A stretch of 64,000 nt of DNA from Mucilaginibacter sp. PAMC 26640 (GCA_001596135.1 CP014773.1:2108001-2172000), one strand, 5' to 3'. Counted from the first letter of the stretch, positions 1-10,234 are shown. Translations and numbers: made by a program. Notes: generated from the sequence alone by a model not told the origin.

Positions 1-1123
1 TACTTTCACTAAAGTCAGCAAATGATTCGTTTACAGTGAGATTGCTCCAGCTTTCGGCAGTAACATAATCACCAAACCACTGATGAAACAATTCGTGCAC
101 AATAGTGCTGCGACCAGCATCGTAGTAACGATCGTCCAGTTCGCGTTTAGTGCCTTGCACGTAAACACCGTGCAGGGTAGCCGATGTGTTTTCCATTGCG
201 CCGCTCACATAGTCGCGAACCACAATTTGCGAATATTTATACCACGGATAATCAACCCCTAAAGTTTTGGAGTAGAATTCGATCGCTTCGGGCGTAAAGC
301 CGAAAATGTCTTTAGCATACGGGGCGTATTTAGGCTCCAGGTAATAGCTAACTTCTTTTCCGCGCCACGTGTCTTTATAGATCTTGAAATCGCCAACGGC
401 CATCATAAACAAATAGGGCGAGTGTGGTAATTCCTGTTTCCAGGTATCGGTACGGGTACCGTCGCCATTTACTTTCTGAGAAGCCAAACGGCCATTTGAT
501 AAGGTTACGTACTTAGCCGGCACCGTCATCGTGATCTCTTCGGTAGTTTTTTGATTTGGTTTATCAATAGTTGGGAACCATGCCGACGAGCTTTCAGTTT
601 CGCCTTGTGTCCAGATCTGGGTAGGCTTATCTTTTTCGGTACCATCCGGGTTAATAAAGTATAAACCTTTGGCATCGCTGATGGCTGCGCTGCCTTTAAC
701 ATGCAATTCGTTTGGCTTGGAGGTGTAATCGATATATACGGTGTAGTTTTCACCCCCCTGGTAAGTTTTATCCAGTTTGATGGCTACGCTGGCGCTATCC
801 TGATAAGTAAATTTTAGCGGGATGTTTTTACCGTTTTTTACAATGGCAATGGTCTTTAGGTCCATTCCTTTTGCATCCAGGCGCAAGCTATCGGTAGGGT
901 AGAAGTGTGGCTTCAAAGTAACCCACTCCTTGCCGTACATGTGGCGTTTTTTGTAATCGAACTTTACATCGAGCTTGGTATGCACCAGATCGTTAATTTT
1001 TGGCGTAGTTTCCCGGTACATTTTGTAAGCGGGGGTTTCGGCCGCCGGGGCTTGTGCCATGGCTGTTTGGAGGGCACAGGCACTAATACTGCCTGCCAAT
1101 ACAGCAGCGTAGATAATTTTCAT
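1..1123 (-). CDS. M1 family metallopeptidase (aminopeptidase N-like), partial
   Basis: This is the N-terminal part of a secreted zinc aminopeptidase; the 3' end lies beyond the left edge of the window. About 374 codons are visible, starting at the ATG whose complement is at 1121-1123. The start gives a signal peptide (MKIIYAAVLAG ... AMAQ) with the AQ ending common in Bacteroidota. The M1 hallmarks are in order: the substrate-binding GAMEN motif near residue 306, then HELFH near residues 341-345, then the third zinc ligand Glu in NESFA about 19 residues later, fitting HExxH-x18-E. M1 enzymes release N-terminal amino acids from peptides; here probably in the periplasm (inference). It is divergent from the next gene at 1291. 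The family call is firm; substrate preference cannot be read. Confidence 0.93.
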   Translation of the reverse strand, partial: MKIIYAAVLAGSISACALQTAMAQAPAAETPAYKMYRETTPKINDLVHTKLDVKFDYKKRHMYGKEWVTLKPHFYPTDSLRLDAKGMDLKTIAIVKNGKNIPLKFTYQDSASVAIKLDKTYQGGENYTVYIDYTSKPNELHVKGSAAISDAKGLYFINPDGTEKDKPTQIWTQGETESSSAWFPTIDKPNQKTTEEITMTVPAKYVTLSNGRLASQKVNGDGTRTDTWKQELPHSPYLFMMAVGDFKIYKDTWRGKEVSYYLEPKYAPYAKDIFGFTPEAIEFYSKTLGVDYPWYKYSQIVVRDYVSGAMENTSATLHGVYVQGTKRELDDRYYDAGRSTIVHELFHQWFGDYVTAESWSNLTVNESFADFSES

Positions 1124-1290
1124 AAATATTAATTAGTTTGAATAATATGCGTGCATAATAAAAGCTAAATTATTAGTTTTTATCTGATGTAAGACCACAA
1201 TTAAGCATTAATGTTACACGCATATCCCACATAATCCCCTAAATTAGCCATCACCAATTATTGCACGATACATTTACCAAATTCGTTATT

Positions 1291-2616
1291 ATGCAGCGCA
1301 GAAGATTTATCCAGAACGTAGCCGTTACCGGCACCAGTTTCCTTGTGGGTTCCAATTTGGCCATGGGGGGCGTATTTACAGGGTCGCCAAATAAAAAAGT
1401 AGTTTTAGGAGTGATGGGCGTAAATAGCCGCGGTGCGTTTTTGGCCCAAAAACTGGCAGGTATTCCGGATGCCGAGATAGGCTACATCTGCGATGTGGAT
1501 ACAAAGGCAATGAATAAATGTATTGCCGAAATTGAAAAGCTTACCGGCAAAAAGCCCAAAGGCATTACCGATGTGCGCCAGCTACTGGAGAAAAAGGATC
1601 TGGATGCGCTGGTAATTGCTGCTCCCGATCACTGGCACGCACCCGCTACCATTTTGGCCTGCCAGGCAGGTAAGCACGTTTATGTAGAAAAGCCCTGTAG
1701 CCATAACCCGCACGAGGGCGAAATGGCCATAGCCGCCGCCGCCAAATATAATAGGCTGGTGCAAATGGGAAGCCAGAGGCGGTCATTCAATAATGTACAG
1801 CAAATGGTGAAGGAGCTCCATGAAGGCATCATCGGCCGGGCATATTTTGCCAGGGGCTGGTATGTCAACAATCGCAAATCCATCGGTATTGGTAAAGATG
1901 CGCCTGTACCATCAAATTTAAATTACGATCTGTGGCAGGGGTATGCACCACGCCGCCCTTACAAAGATAACCTGATCCACTACAACTGGCACTGGTTCTG
2001 GAACTGGGGTACCGGCGAGGCCCTCAATAACGGTACCCATGAGATCGACGTAATGCGCTGGGGTTTGGGTGTTGATTTCCCTGATAGGGTGACCTCATCC
2101 GGTGGCAGGTTTGCTTTTAAAGACGATTGGGAAACGCCAGATACGCAAACGATATTAGCTAACTTCCCTAATAATACAGCCATTTCCTGGGAGGGCCGAA
2201 GCTGTAATAACTTTAACTCCGAAGGAGTTGGGCGCGGTGTAGTTTTTTATGGTGATAAGGGCACAATCTATTACGGCGGCGGTAACGGCTACCAGGTGTA
2301 TGATTACGATAATAAACTGGTCAAAGAGATAAAGGATGAAGCGCCGGTGGATGCAGGTAACAAGGTAAGCCCTACAGAATTGCTGGACCGGATCCATCTT
2401 CAAAATTTTGTTAGCGCTGTACAGGGAGACGCGCAGCTAAACCAAACCATTATCAACGGGCATAAATCCACGGTAATACCGCAATTGGGCAATATTGCCC
2501 AGCGCATGGGGCGGGTTTTAAACTGCGACCCCCAAAATGGCCATATCCTGCACGATCCGGAGGCAATGAAGCTTTGGACCCGGGATTATCAACCAGGGTG
2601 GAATTTAAAGGTGTAG
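1291..2616 (+). CDS. Gfo/Idh/MocA family oxidoreductase, Tat-type signal
   Basis: This is an NAD(P)-dependent sugar or polyol oxidoreductase of the secreted Bacteroidota type. I chose ATG 1291, not the in-frame TTG 30 bp upstream, because it places MQRRRFIQN at the very N terminus, a twin-arginine-like signal. The Rossmann segment is GVMGVNSRG (about residues 40-48) and the family's EKP motif is at 133-135. Length 441 aa is usual. The DUF1080 gene follows 81 bp downstream on the same strand, a frequent partner of secreted Gfo/Idh proteins, so the pair may act on an oxidised disaccharide or glycoside (inference). The exact substrate is unknown. Confidence 0.9.
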   Translation: MQRRRFIQNVAVTGTSFLVGSNLAMGGVFTGSPNKKVVLGVMGVNSRGAFLAQKLAGIPDAEIGYICDVDTKAMNKCIAEIEKLTGKKPKGITDVRQLLEKKDLDALVIAAPDHWHAPATILACQAGKHVYVEKPCSHNPHEGEMAIAAAAKYNRLVQMGSQRRSFNNVQQMVKELHEGIIGRAYFARGWYVNNRKSIGIGKDAPVPSNLNYDLWQGYAPRRPYKDNLIHYNWHWFWNWGTGEALNNGTHEIDVMRWGLGVDFPDRVTSSGGRFAFKDDWETPDTQTILANFPNNTAISWEGRSCNNFNSEGVGRGVVFYGDKGTIYYGGGNGYQVYDYDNKLVKEIKDEAPVDAGNKVSPTELLDRIHLQNFVSAVQGDAQLNQTIINGHKSTVIPQLGNIAQRMGRVLNCDPQNGHILHDPEAMKLWTRDYQPGWNLKV

Positions 2617-2697
2617 AAGACCTGCTAACCCCAGCCCCGGCCGCTCTTTTAAACAGGAGTTGAACGCCAAACGAATAATTAATACATCAGATCCAAA

Positions 2698-4068
2698 ATG
2701 CATATGAAAAACACATGGATGATCCTCGTCCTGGCCCTGGTTGGCTTGGCGGCATCGGCACAAACAAAAGCTGGTTACACCAGTCTGTTCGACGGCAAAA
2801 CGCTAAAAGGCTGGAAAAAGCTTGCGGGGAATGCAGAATACAGCGCAGCCAACGGCGTTATAACCGGCACAGCTGTGCTTAACTCAGGCAATACCTTCCT
2901 GGTGACGGAGAAAGAATATGGCGATTTTATATTGGAGCTGGATGTAATGACCGAAAGCAACCAAACCAATTCAGGTGTTCAACTGCGCAGCCATTACAAC
3001 CCGACCGGGCACGAAGGCAAGGGTTTGGTATTCGGCCGCCAATGCGAGGTAGATCCCAGTGACCGCCAATGGACCGGCGGTATCTACGATGAAGGCCGGC
3101 GCGACTGGCTTTACCCGATGGAACTTAATGCTAAAGCCAAGCTGAACTGGAAACCGGGTGCATATAACCACATCAAAGTGGAATGCATTGGCAACGAGAC
3201 AAAAACATGGATCAATGGCGTGGCTACTGCTTTTGTAGTAGATACGGTAGACGCTAAAGGTTTTATTGGTTTGCAGGTTCATGCCATCAGCGACGCCGGG
3301 CAGGCCGGTAAAAAGATCTTTTTTAAGAACATTCAAATCAAAACCACTAATCTTAAACCACAGCCATTTGCTAAAGATATATATGTAGTGAACCTCGTGC
3401 CGAATCTGTTGTCGGCCTATGAAAAACAGGATGGCTGGAAGTTATTGTTTGATGGTAAAACCAATGCCGGATGGCGCAGCGCAACCAGCATGCAGTTCCC
3501 CGCCAAGGGCTGGAAGGTAGAGGATGGGATGATCAGCGTAATCGGTTCTGCCGGGGGCGAGGCTGCCAATGGGGGCGACATCATCACCAATGGCCAGTTC
3601 AAGGCGTTTGATCTGTCGTTTGAATTTAGAATGGTCACCGGTGCTAACAGCGGGGTTAAATATTTTGTGACCCTGAGCGAGAAAACCACCGGCTCGGCCA
3701 TTGGCCTGGAATACCAGGTGCTGGACGATGCCGTACACCCGGATGCCAAACTGGGCCGCGACGGCGACCGTACCCTGGCTTCCTTATATGATTTGATCCC
3801 TGCAAAAAAACAGGCCCGCTTTGTGCATCCCATTGGTGCCTGGAACATTGGGCGCGTTGTGGTTTACCCTAATAACCATGTAGAGCACTATCTCAACGGC
3901 ATCAAGGTGTTAGAATATGACCGCGGATCAAAAGAATTCCGCGACCTGGTGGCGATCAGTAAGTATAAGATCTGGAAAGACTTTGGGGAGGCTGCACAGG
4001 GCCATCTGCTATTGCAGGATCATGGTTTCGACGTGAATTACAGGAATATCAAGATCAAAGCGTTGTAG
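2698..4068 (+). CDS. Secreted protein with two DUF1080 (3-keto-disaccharide hydrolase) domains
   Basis: The 456-aa protein has a signal peptide ending in ASAQ and two copies of a concanavalin-like DUF1080 domain. The first begins near residue 29 (SLFDGKTLKGW) and the second near residue 247 (LLFDGKTNAGW), so it is an internal duplication. Some DUF1080 proteins hydrolyse 3-keto-glycosides made by a Gfo/Idh-type dehydrogenase, which fits the oxidoreductase gene just upstream. Members with two such domains are common in Bacteroidota. ATG 2704 is an equally good start, since MKNTW is a more typical signal-peptide beginning. Enzyme activity is inferred from family and neighbour only. Confidence 0.85.
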   Translation: MHMKNTWMILVLALVGLAASAQTKAGYTSLFDGKTLKGWKKLAGNAEYSAANGVITGTAVLNSGNTFLVTEKEYGDFILELDVMTESNQTNSGVQLRSHYNPTGHEGKGLVFGRQCEVDPSDRQWTGGIYDEGRRDWLYPMELNAKAKLNWKPGAYNHIKVECIGNETKTWINGVATAFVVDTVDAKGFIGLQVHAISDAGQAGKKIFFKNIQIKTTNLKPQPFAKDIYVVNLVPNLLSAYEKQDGWKLLFDGKTNAGWRSATSMQFPAKGWKVEDGMISVIGSAGGEAANGGDIITNGQFKAFDLSFEFRMVTGANSGVKYFVTLSEKTTGSAIGLEYQVLDDAVHPDAKLGRDGDRTLASLYDLIPAKKQARFVHPIGAWNIGRVVVYPNNHVEHYLNGIKVLEYDRGSKEFRDLVAISKYKIWKDFGEAAQGHLLLQDHGFDVNYRNIKIKAL

Positions 4069-4122
4069 CTAAGACGGAAAGTCCGAAAGATTTTTAAGAC
4101 AACGAACGCTAGCAACGTACAT

Positions 4123-4170
4123 AGGCCACAGAGGAGAAGGTTGATGCTTTTGCTTTGTGGCTTTTATTTT
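4123..4170 (+). terminator. Probable rho-independent terminator after the DUF1080 gene
   Basis: An imperfect stem (GGCCACAGAG pairing with CTTTGTGGCT) is followed by CTTTTATTTT. The loop is long (about 20 nt). It lies 55 bp past the stop at 4068. The rest of the gap up to 4436 shows nothing else I can identify. Confidence 0.5.
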
Positions 4171-4436
4171 AAGGACAGGCAAATGTTTTTGCAAATAGGT
4201 GAAGAAATTTGCGACTTTGAAGCAAACTTTCAGTTAGCCAGGCTCTGCTGACTCTATGCCTTCTCTTTCCTCTCCGTGTTAAAATACACGAGCTATGCAC
4301 AAACTTATAACCGAACACCCCACCGTCCGAAATCGAACGGTTTTTGTTATCTATTTATTTGTAAAACGCTGTTTATTAGTTGATTGTTATATTGGCATGT
4401 GTTTGACTATCTACCTAAAACATTTACAACAAAGGC

Positions 4437-7163
4437 GTGACGACGGAAGACAGGATATGGTATCTTGAGGCTAAAAAGCTAGCGAATGAGGCGTCGTCTG
4501 GCGAACTGATTGAACTATCTTTATTGCTGAAGCAAAACCCTGTTGTAGGCCACCGAGTACATGTTGTAAACAATTGGTGGGCCGATAGCCGGCAGCCGGA
4601 AACTGATGCAAATTTGCTGTTCAAGAAAATACAGCAGCGCATAAAAACTGCTGAATTAAACGAATCACAAGGATTTAAGCCAAACCAAAATAAACGGGGT
4701 TATTCATTTGAAAAGAATATTACAATGTTCAAAAATCACTTAAAAATTGCGCTAAGGCAGTTGGGTAAGCAGAAGATGTATGCAGCCATCAAAGTGGGCG
4801 GTTTTGCATTCAGTATCGCGGCCTGCATACTCATAGGTTTATATATTAAAAACGAAACAAGCTATGATCAGTCCTACCCGGATACGGACCGCATCTATAG
4901 GGTAATAGGGCAGTATAACGATAACGGGGTATTAAAAAAGTCTGTATCCTTACCCGCGCCTTTTGGTACTGTTGTAAAAGGGGATTTCCCGGAAGTGGAG
5001 CAGGCAGCACGGATAATGCCAAATACCCTTTTTGATGGTGCCGGCAGCAATGAAGTAAGTACCAGTGACAATAATCAAAATACGCATGATGAAGGTTTTG
5101 CTTATGCCGACCAGCAACTGCTCGATCTTTTAAAGTTACCAATGGTTTATGGCGACAGAAAACACGCGCTGGCCGAGCCTTTTACCGTGGTAATTACAAA
5201 AAGCAAAGCCGATAAGTATTTTCCAAAACAAAACCCGGTTGGTAAGCTGCTGTTTTTAAATAACGATCGCAGCAGGCCCTACAGGATTGGCGGCGTGATT
5301 GAAGATTTTCCGGCCACATCGCATCTTAACTATAATTTTTTGTTGACGCTTACCGGCAAAGAACTATGGAAGGGGGAACAAACTACATGGGGTGCAAACA
5401 ATTACACCTGTTACGTAAAGGTGCACGCAGGGACTGATATCGCTCTGCTCGAAAAAAAGCTGATCAAAAATATCATGGCTAAATATGTACTGCCCGATAT
5501 GATCAAAGCGGGTAATAAAAGAGCGATTGATGCAGTTGCTAAATCCTCATTAAAACTACAGCCCATTAGCGCTATCAATCTCAAATCTTACGACATCCAT
5601 GATAACTTAATCCACGGCGATATCCGGTTTGTATGGTTGTTCGGCGGAGTAGCTGCCTTTATACTGCTTATCGCCTGCATTAATTTCATCAATCTTTCCA
5701 CCGCAAAATCGGCAAACAGGGCAAAAGAAGTTGGCTTAAGAAAAGTAGTAGGATCAACCCGGGGCAGCCTGGTGCAGCAGTTTATCGTAGAGTCGCTGCT
5801 GTATAGCATATTATCTTTTGTAATTGCGTTGGCTGTAGCCGCTGCACTGCTCCCCTGGTTTAATGTTATTGCCGGTAAAAATTTGAGCTTCCCGCTCGCT
5901 GCTTTGTGGTTTTTACCATCACTTGTTGTAGCTGCAATAATCATTGGGTTTGTTGCTGGTATTTACCCGGCACTTTACCTGTCGGCATTTAAGCCTATCA
6001 ATGTACTTAAGGGTAAGCTAAGCACGGGTAGCAAAAATTCTTATTTACGCAACGGATTGGTGGTGTTCCAGTTTGCTACTTCCATCACGCTGATCATCGG
6101 AACCCTTGTTATTTACAACCAAATGCAGTTTATTCTGAATAAAAAACTCGGATTTGATAAAGACCAGGTGTTGGTATTGCAGGGAACCAATATGCTGGGT
6201 TACCGTGCAAATGACCTAAAGACAGAACTGCTTAAACTGGCCGATGTTAAAAGTGTAAGTATTGGCGATTACCTGCCGGTAGATGGTTCCAAGCGTAATG
6301 GCAATGTGTTTTACAACGAAGGGAAAGTTCATGAGGATATTGGGGTAAGCGGGCAATATTGGTTCGTAGATAAAGATTACTTGAAAACCATGGGGGTAAA
6401 GCTTGCCGCAGGGCGTAACTTTTTGCCGGATGCTGCCGCAGATTCGCAGGGGGTTATTATTAACCAGGCGATGGCTAAACAACTTAACCTCGGCAACCCG
6501 ATTGGTAAACGCATTACCGATGCTGGCGGTACGTTAAGCACGGTAGTGGGGGTGGTGCATGATTTTAACTTCGCATCTTTAAGGAACAATGTAGAAGGGC
6601 TGGTGATGCAGCTAAACAAAAGCAATGCGGCAATGATGTCGGTAAAACTGAATACCGGCAACGTGCAGCAAACGCTTAAGGCAATTAACGGTGTTTGGAA
6701 GACTTTCTCGCCCGAGCAACCCATCAGGTACACTTTTATGGACGATAGCTTTGCGGCCATGTATGCAGATGTACAGCGTATGGCACTTATATTTACCAGC
6801 TTTGCCGTATTGGCCATCATTATTGCTTGCCTGGGTTTATTTGGTCTCTCGGCGTTTATGGCCGAGCAGCGCAGCAAAGAAATAGGCATTCGTAAAGTGC
6901 TTGGTGCAAGTATCACCAGCATTACTGCACTATTATCTGTTGATTTCTTAAAGCTGGTTTTAGTAGCGATCCTGATTGCATCGCCTGTTGGCTGGTGGGC
7001 CATGCATACCTGGCTGCAGGATTTTGCTAATCGCACGCCTATACAATGGTGGGTGTTTTTAATTGCAGCATCATCAGCCATAGGTATTGCCATTTTAACG
7101 GTAAGTTTTCAATCGGTAAAAGCCGCATTAATGAATCCTGTAAAAAGCCTGAAGAGCGAGTAA
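4437..7163 (+). CDS. FtsX/MacB-type ABC transporter permease with a 96-residue cytoplasmic N-terminal head
   Basis: This 908-aa integral membrane protein has the layout of Bacteroidota MacB-like permeases: a first membrane segment at about 118-137, a long periplasmic core, an FtsX block of three helices in the middle (containing the ANRAKEVGLRKVVGS motif), a second periplasmic core, and a final FtsX block (RSKEIGIRKVLGAS). The canonical permease start is Met97 (MFKNHLKIALRQLG, ATG at 4725). Before it lies an extra soluble segment (DRIWYLEAKKLANEASS ... NNWWADS) resembling the helical N terminus of FecR-type anti-sigma regulators. GTG 4437 is used as start because this head is continuous and well formed. 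The paralogous permease at 7249 lacks the head. No ATPase gene is adjacent. Cargo is unknown; family members act in export or stress responses. Confidence 0.85.
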   Translation: MTTEDRIWYLEAKKLANEASSGELIELSLLLKQNPVVGHRVHVVNNWWADSRQPETDANLLFKKIQQRIKTAELNESQGFKPNQNKRGYSFEKNITMFKNHLKIALRQLGKQKMYAAIKVGGFAFSIAACILIGLYIKNETSYDQSYPDTDRIYRVIGQYNDNGVLKKSVSLPAPFGTVVKGDFPEVEQAARIMPNTLFDGAGSNEVSTSDNNQNTHDEGFAYADQQLLDLLKLPMVYGDRKHALAEPFTVVITKSKADKYFPKQNPVGKLLFLNNDRSRPYRIGGVIEDFPATSHLNYNFLLTLTGKELWKGEQTTWGANNYTCYVKVHAGTDIALLEKKLIKNIMAKYVLPDMIKAGNKRAIDAVAKSSLKLQPISAINLKSYDIHDNLIHGDIRFVWLFGGVAAFILLIACINFINLSTAKSANRAKEVGLRKVVGSTRGSLVQQFIVESLLYSILSFVIALAVAAALLPWFNVIAGKNLSFPLAALWFLPSLVVAAIIIGFVAGIYPALYLSAFKPINVLKGKLSTGSKNSYLRNGLVVFQFATSITLIIGTLVIYNQMQFILNKKLGFDKDQVLVLQGTNMLGYRANDLKTELLKLADVKSVSIGDYLPVDGSKRNGNVFYNEGKVHEDIGVSGQYWFVDKDYLKTMGVKLAAGRNFLPDAAADSQGVIINQAMAKQLNLGNPIGKRITDAGGTLSTVVGVVHDFNFASLRNNVEGLVMQLNKSNAAMMSVKLNTGNVQQTLKAINGVWKTFSPEQPIRYTFMDDSFAAMYADVQRMALIFTSFAVLAIIIACLGLFGLSAFMAEQRSKEIGIRKVLGASITSITALLSVDFLKLVLVAILIASPVGWWAMHTWLQDFANRTPIQWWVFLIAASSAIGIAILTVSFQSVKAALMNPVKSLKSE

Positions 7164-7248
7164 GTAATAGTTATTTTTAAGCTTCAAATTCAGCAACAGG
7201 TGCTTAATAATGGTGTAATCAATACATAATTTGTCTAATCCCACAATC

Positions 7249-9651
7249 ATGATAAAGAATTATTTAAAAGTTGCCTGGCGCAACCTCATCAAGAACAAAA
7301 CGCATACGTTTATCAACGTTTCGGGCTTATCGGTAGGTATGGCGGTGGCCATGCTGATCGGGCTTTGGATATGGGATGAGCTGTCTTATGATCGTTATTT
7401 TGACAACCACAGCCGCATTGCGCAGATATTACAACACCAAACCATTAACGGCGAAACGCTGACCGGCCCTTCTATACCAATCCCGCTGGGCACTGCTTTA
7501 CGCCAGGAGTACACCGGCGCCGGAAAAGATTTTAAATACGTTTCATTATCCAGCTGGACTTTCGGCATGAGCATAGCCGTCGGCGATAAAAAATTAGCCA
7601 GTCATGGTAATTTTGCACAGCCCGAAATTACAGAGATCCTAAGTCTCAAGATGCTGAAGGGGAGTCGTGCCGGATTAGCCGATCCGTCATCGGTCATGTT
7701 ATCTGCCAAATTAGCCAAAGCAATTTTTGGTGATGCCGACCCGATGAACAAAGTGGTTAAACTAAATAACAAGTATGATCTAAAGGTTAGCGGCGTGTAC
7801 GAAGATATGCCACGTAATACTACTTTTAACGATCTGGATATAATTGCTCCCTGGGATTTCTACCTCACTACGCAGCCCTGGCTAAAACGCGCGGAAACAC
7901 GCTGGGGCAATAATTCTTTTCAACTTTTTGCACAGCTAAATGCCAATGCGGATCTAGATAAGGTGAACGCGCGTATAGGCGGACTCAAACAAAAAAATAT
8001 TTCAGCTCAGGGCGATAAGGTGGGTGCCTCCTTTAAACCCGTGTTGTTTTTGCATCCGATGGATAAATGGCACCTGTACTCGGAGTTTAAGCAGGGGAAA
8101 AACACAGGAGGTGGTATCCAATTCGTATGGTTGTTTGCCATTATAGGCGTTTTTGTTTTGTTATTGGCCTGCATTAATTTTATGAATTTAAGTACCGCCC
8201 GGTCGGAAAAGCGCGCCCGTGAAGTAGGCATCCGCAAAGCGGTAGGTTCGGTACGCAGCCAGCTGATCACCCAATTCTTTAGCGAATCGTTTATGGTTGT
8301 TGTGTTTGCTTTCGTATTCAGTGTAGTACTTGTACTGTTGATTTTGCCATGGTTTAACCAGGTAGCTGGCAAAAGTATAGGGATTTTATGGGCAAACCCC
8401 TGGTTTTGGGCACTGGGGCTTGGCTTTAGTTTATTAACGGGTATCATTGCAGGTAGTTATCCGGCTTTCTACCTATCATCATTTCAGCCGGTAAAGGTGT
8501 TAAAAGGTACGTTTAAAGCGGGCCGTTACGCAGCAATTCCCCGCAAGGTATTGGTGGTGCTGCAGTTCTTTGTATCAGTTACGCTGATCATTTGTACCAT
8601 CGTAGTTTTCAGGCAGGTGCAGTTTACCAAAGAAAGGCCGGTTGGTTACGACCGCACCGGCCTGGTGCAGGTTGATATGCGTACCGAGGCTATTCATAAT
8701 AATATCAATGCTGTGCGTGCCGATCTTTTAAAAAGTGGCGCTATTGTAGATATCGCCGAATCTACCAGTCCGTTAACCGATGTATGGTCAAACAATAGCG
8801 GTTTAAACTGGCGGGGTAAGGCGCCAGATCTGCAGGACGATTTCGGTACGATAAGCGTAACCCCCGAATTTGGCAGAACGGCCGGCTGGAAGATCATTAA
8901 AGGCCGCGATTTCAATAAAAACTTTATCTCTGACACATCGGCAATCATTATCAATGAATCCGCCGCAAAGTTTATGGGCTTTAAAGATCCTATTGGTGAA
9001 ATTGTAGATTGGGGCCAGAAACTGAAAATCATAGGGGTAGTGAAAGATATGGTGATGTCCTCGCCCTATGAACCGGTAAAAACCACTATTTTTCTAAATC
9101 TGACCAAAAATGGCGATGTGATTGATATCAGGCTGAACCCTAAAGTGGGTACCCATGAGGCGATTGGAAAGGTAGAAGCTGTATTTAAACAGTACGACCC
9201 CGGCAGTCCTTTTGAGTATAATTTTACAGATGAGGAATACGCCAAAAAGTTTGCAACCGAAGAACGTGTAGGTAAACTGGCGGGCTTTTTTACGCTGCTG
9301 GCAATATTTATCAGCTGTATGGGTTTATTTGGGATGGCATCATTTATGGCTGAGCAGCGTACCAAAGAAATAGGTGTGCGCAAGGTGCTTGGGGCATCTG
9401 TATTTGGCTTATGGCAAATGATGTCGAAAGACTTTGTGGTGCTGGTATCCGTGTCCATACTTGTGGCAGTACCCGTATCTTACTACCTGATGCACGGCTG
9501 GCTGCAGGATTACAAATACCGCGCGGAGTTATCCTGGTGGATCTTCTTATTCACCGGCTTCGGAGCTATCTTTATCACTTTATGCACCGTTAGTTATCAA
9601 AGTATCAAAGCAGCGTTAAGTAACCCGGTGAAAAGCTTAAGGAGCGAATAA
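7249..9651 (+). CDS. FtsX/MacB-type ABC transporter permease
   Basis: This is a second permease of the same family as the gene upstream, about 800 aa. I chose ATG 7249 (MIKNYLKVAWRNLIKNK), the usual start of this family, not the in-frame TTG at 7231. It has a first membrane helix near residues 21-41, a periplasmic MacB core, a three-helix FtsX block with EKRAREVGIRKAVGS, a second core, and a C-terminal FtsX block with RTKEIGVRKVLGAS. Both proteins end in NPVKSLRSE or NPVKSLKSE. The 85-bp gap suggests one transcript, and the two may form a heterodimer with an ATPase encoded elsewhere (inference). Confidence 0.88.
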   Translation: MIKNYLKVAWRNLIKNKTHTFINVSGLSVGMAVAMLIGLWIWDELSYDRYFDNHSRIAQILQHQTINGETLTGPSIPIPLGTALRQEYTGAGKDFKYVSLSSWTFGMSIAVGDKKLASHGNFAQPEITEILSLKMLKGSRAGLADPSSVMLSAKLAKAIFGDADPMNKVVKLNNKYDLKVSGVYEDMPRNTTFNDLDIIAPWDFYLTTQPWLKRAETRWGNNSFQLFAQLNANADLDKVNARIGGLKQKNISAQGDKVGASFKPVLFLHPMDKWHLYSEFKQGKNTGGGIQFVWLFAIIGVFVLLLACINFMNLSTARSEKRAREVGIRKAVGSVRSQLITQFFSESFMVVVFAFVFSVVLVLLILPWFNQVAGKSIGILWANPWFWALGLGFSLLTGIIAGSYPAFYLSSFQPVKVLKGTFKAGRYAAIPRKVLVVLQFFVSVTLIICTIVVFRQVQFTKERPVGYDRTGLVQVDMRTEAIHNNINAVRADLLKSGAIVDIAESTSPLTDVWSNNSGLNWRGKAPDLQDDFGTISVTPEFGRTAGWKIIKGRDFNKNFISDTSAIIINESAAKFMGFKDPIGEIVDWGQKLKIIGVVKDMVMSSPYEPVKTTIFLNLTKNGDVIDIRLNPKVGTHEAIGKVEAVFKQYDPGSPFEYNFTDEEYAKKFATEERVGKLAGFFTLLAIFISCMGLFGMASFMAEQRTKEIGVRKVLGASVFGLWQMMSKDFVVLVSVSILVAVPVSYYLMHGWLQDYKYRAELSWWIFLFTGFGAIFITLCTVSYQSIKAALSNPVKSLRSE

Positions 9652-9720
9652 GGAGGAAACAAGAATTCAAGATTCAGGAGCCAGGAATTTAGAATTTAAG
9701 GGAGAAGAAAAGGTTAAAAA

Positions 9721-9757
9721 AGAGAAAAGTCTGGCGTATAAACACCAGACCTTTCTC
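9721..9757. terminator. Bidirectional terminator between convergent genes
   Basis: The arms AGAGAAAAGTCTGG and CCAGACCTTTCTCT pair over 14 bp with one G-U. A run of A lies to the left (a T run on the minus strand) and T-rich sequence to the right. It can end both the permease transcript and the bacilliredoxin transcript. Confidence 0.75.
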
Positions 9758-9798
9758 TTGTTATCTTACTTCTTTAATCTTGGCTTCTTGCCGCTAAA

Positions 9799-10209
9799 CT
9801 AGCAGTATTGCTCAAATGCATCTATCAGGTTATCGGCTATCATCTGTGCCGGTCGGCCTTCAATCTGGTGGCGCTCAATGATGTGAACCAGTTTACCATC
9901 TTTAAACAACGCCATTGATGGCGACGAAGGTGGGTAAGGCAGCATTAGGTTACGTGCAGCATCAACTGCGTCTTTTTCCATACCGGCAAATACGGTTACC
10001 AATTTATCAGGATGTTTTTCGCTTTGTGCGGCCATTCTTGCAGCAGGGCGTGCATTAGCAGCAGCGCATCCGCAAACCGAATTAACCATAACAAACACGG
10101 TGCCCTGTCCTTTAATTGCTTCTTCTACAGATTGGGCATCTTTTAACTCTTCAAAACCAACCTTGGTTAGCTCGGCCCGCATTGGGGCAACAAAATATTC
10201 TGGGTACAT
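9799..10209 (-). CDS. BrxA/BrxB family bacilliredoxin
   Basis: The 136-aa protein matches the bacilliredoxin family (YphP/YqiW, former DUF1094): it starts MYPEYFVAPMRAEL and carries the redox CGC motif at residues 46-48 (NSVCGCAAANARP). Bacilliredoxins remove bacillithiol from oxidised protein thiols; the CGC variant in place of CxxC is typical for the family. The protein is cytosolic, with no signal peptide. It is a single-gene unit, convergent with the permeases and divergent from the M23 peptidase gene. Whether this organism makes bacillithiol cannot be seen here. Confidence 0.93.
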   Translation of the reverse strand: MYPEYFVAPMRAELTKVGFEELKDAQSVEEAIKGQGTVFVMVNSVCGCAAANARPAARMAAQSEKHPDKLVTVFAGMEKDAVDAARNLMLPYPPSSPSMALFKDGKLVHIIERHQIEGRPAQMIADNLIDAFEQYC

Positions 10210-10234
10210 AATGTTTATAGCTTAATTAATAATA

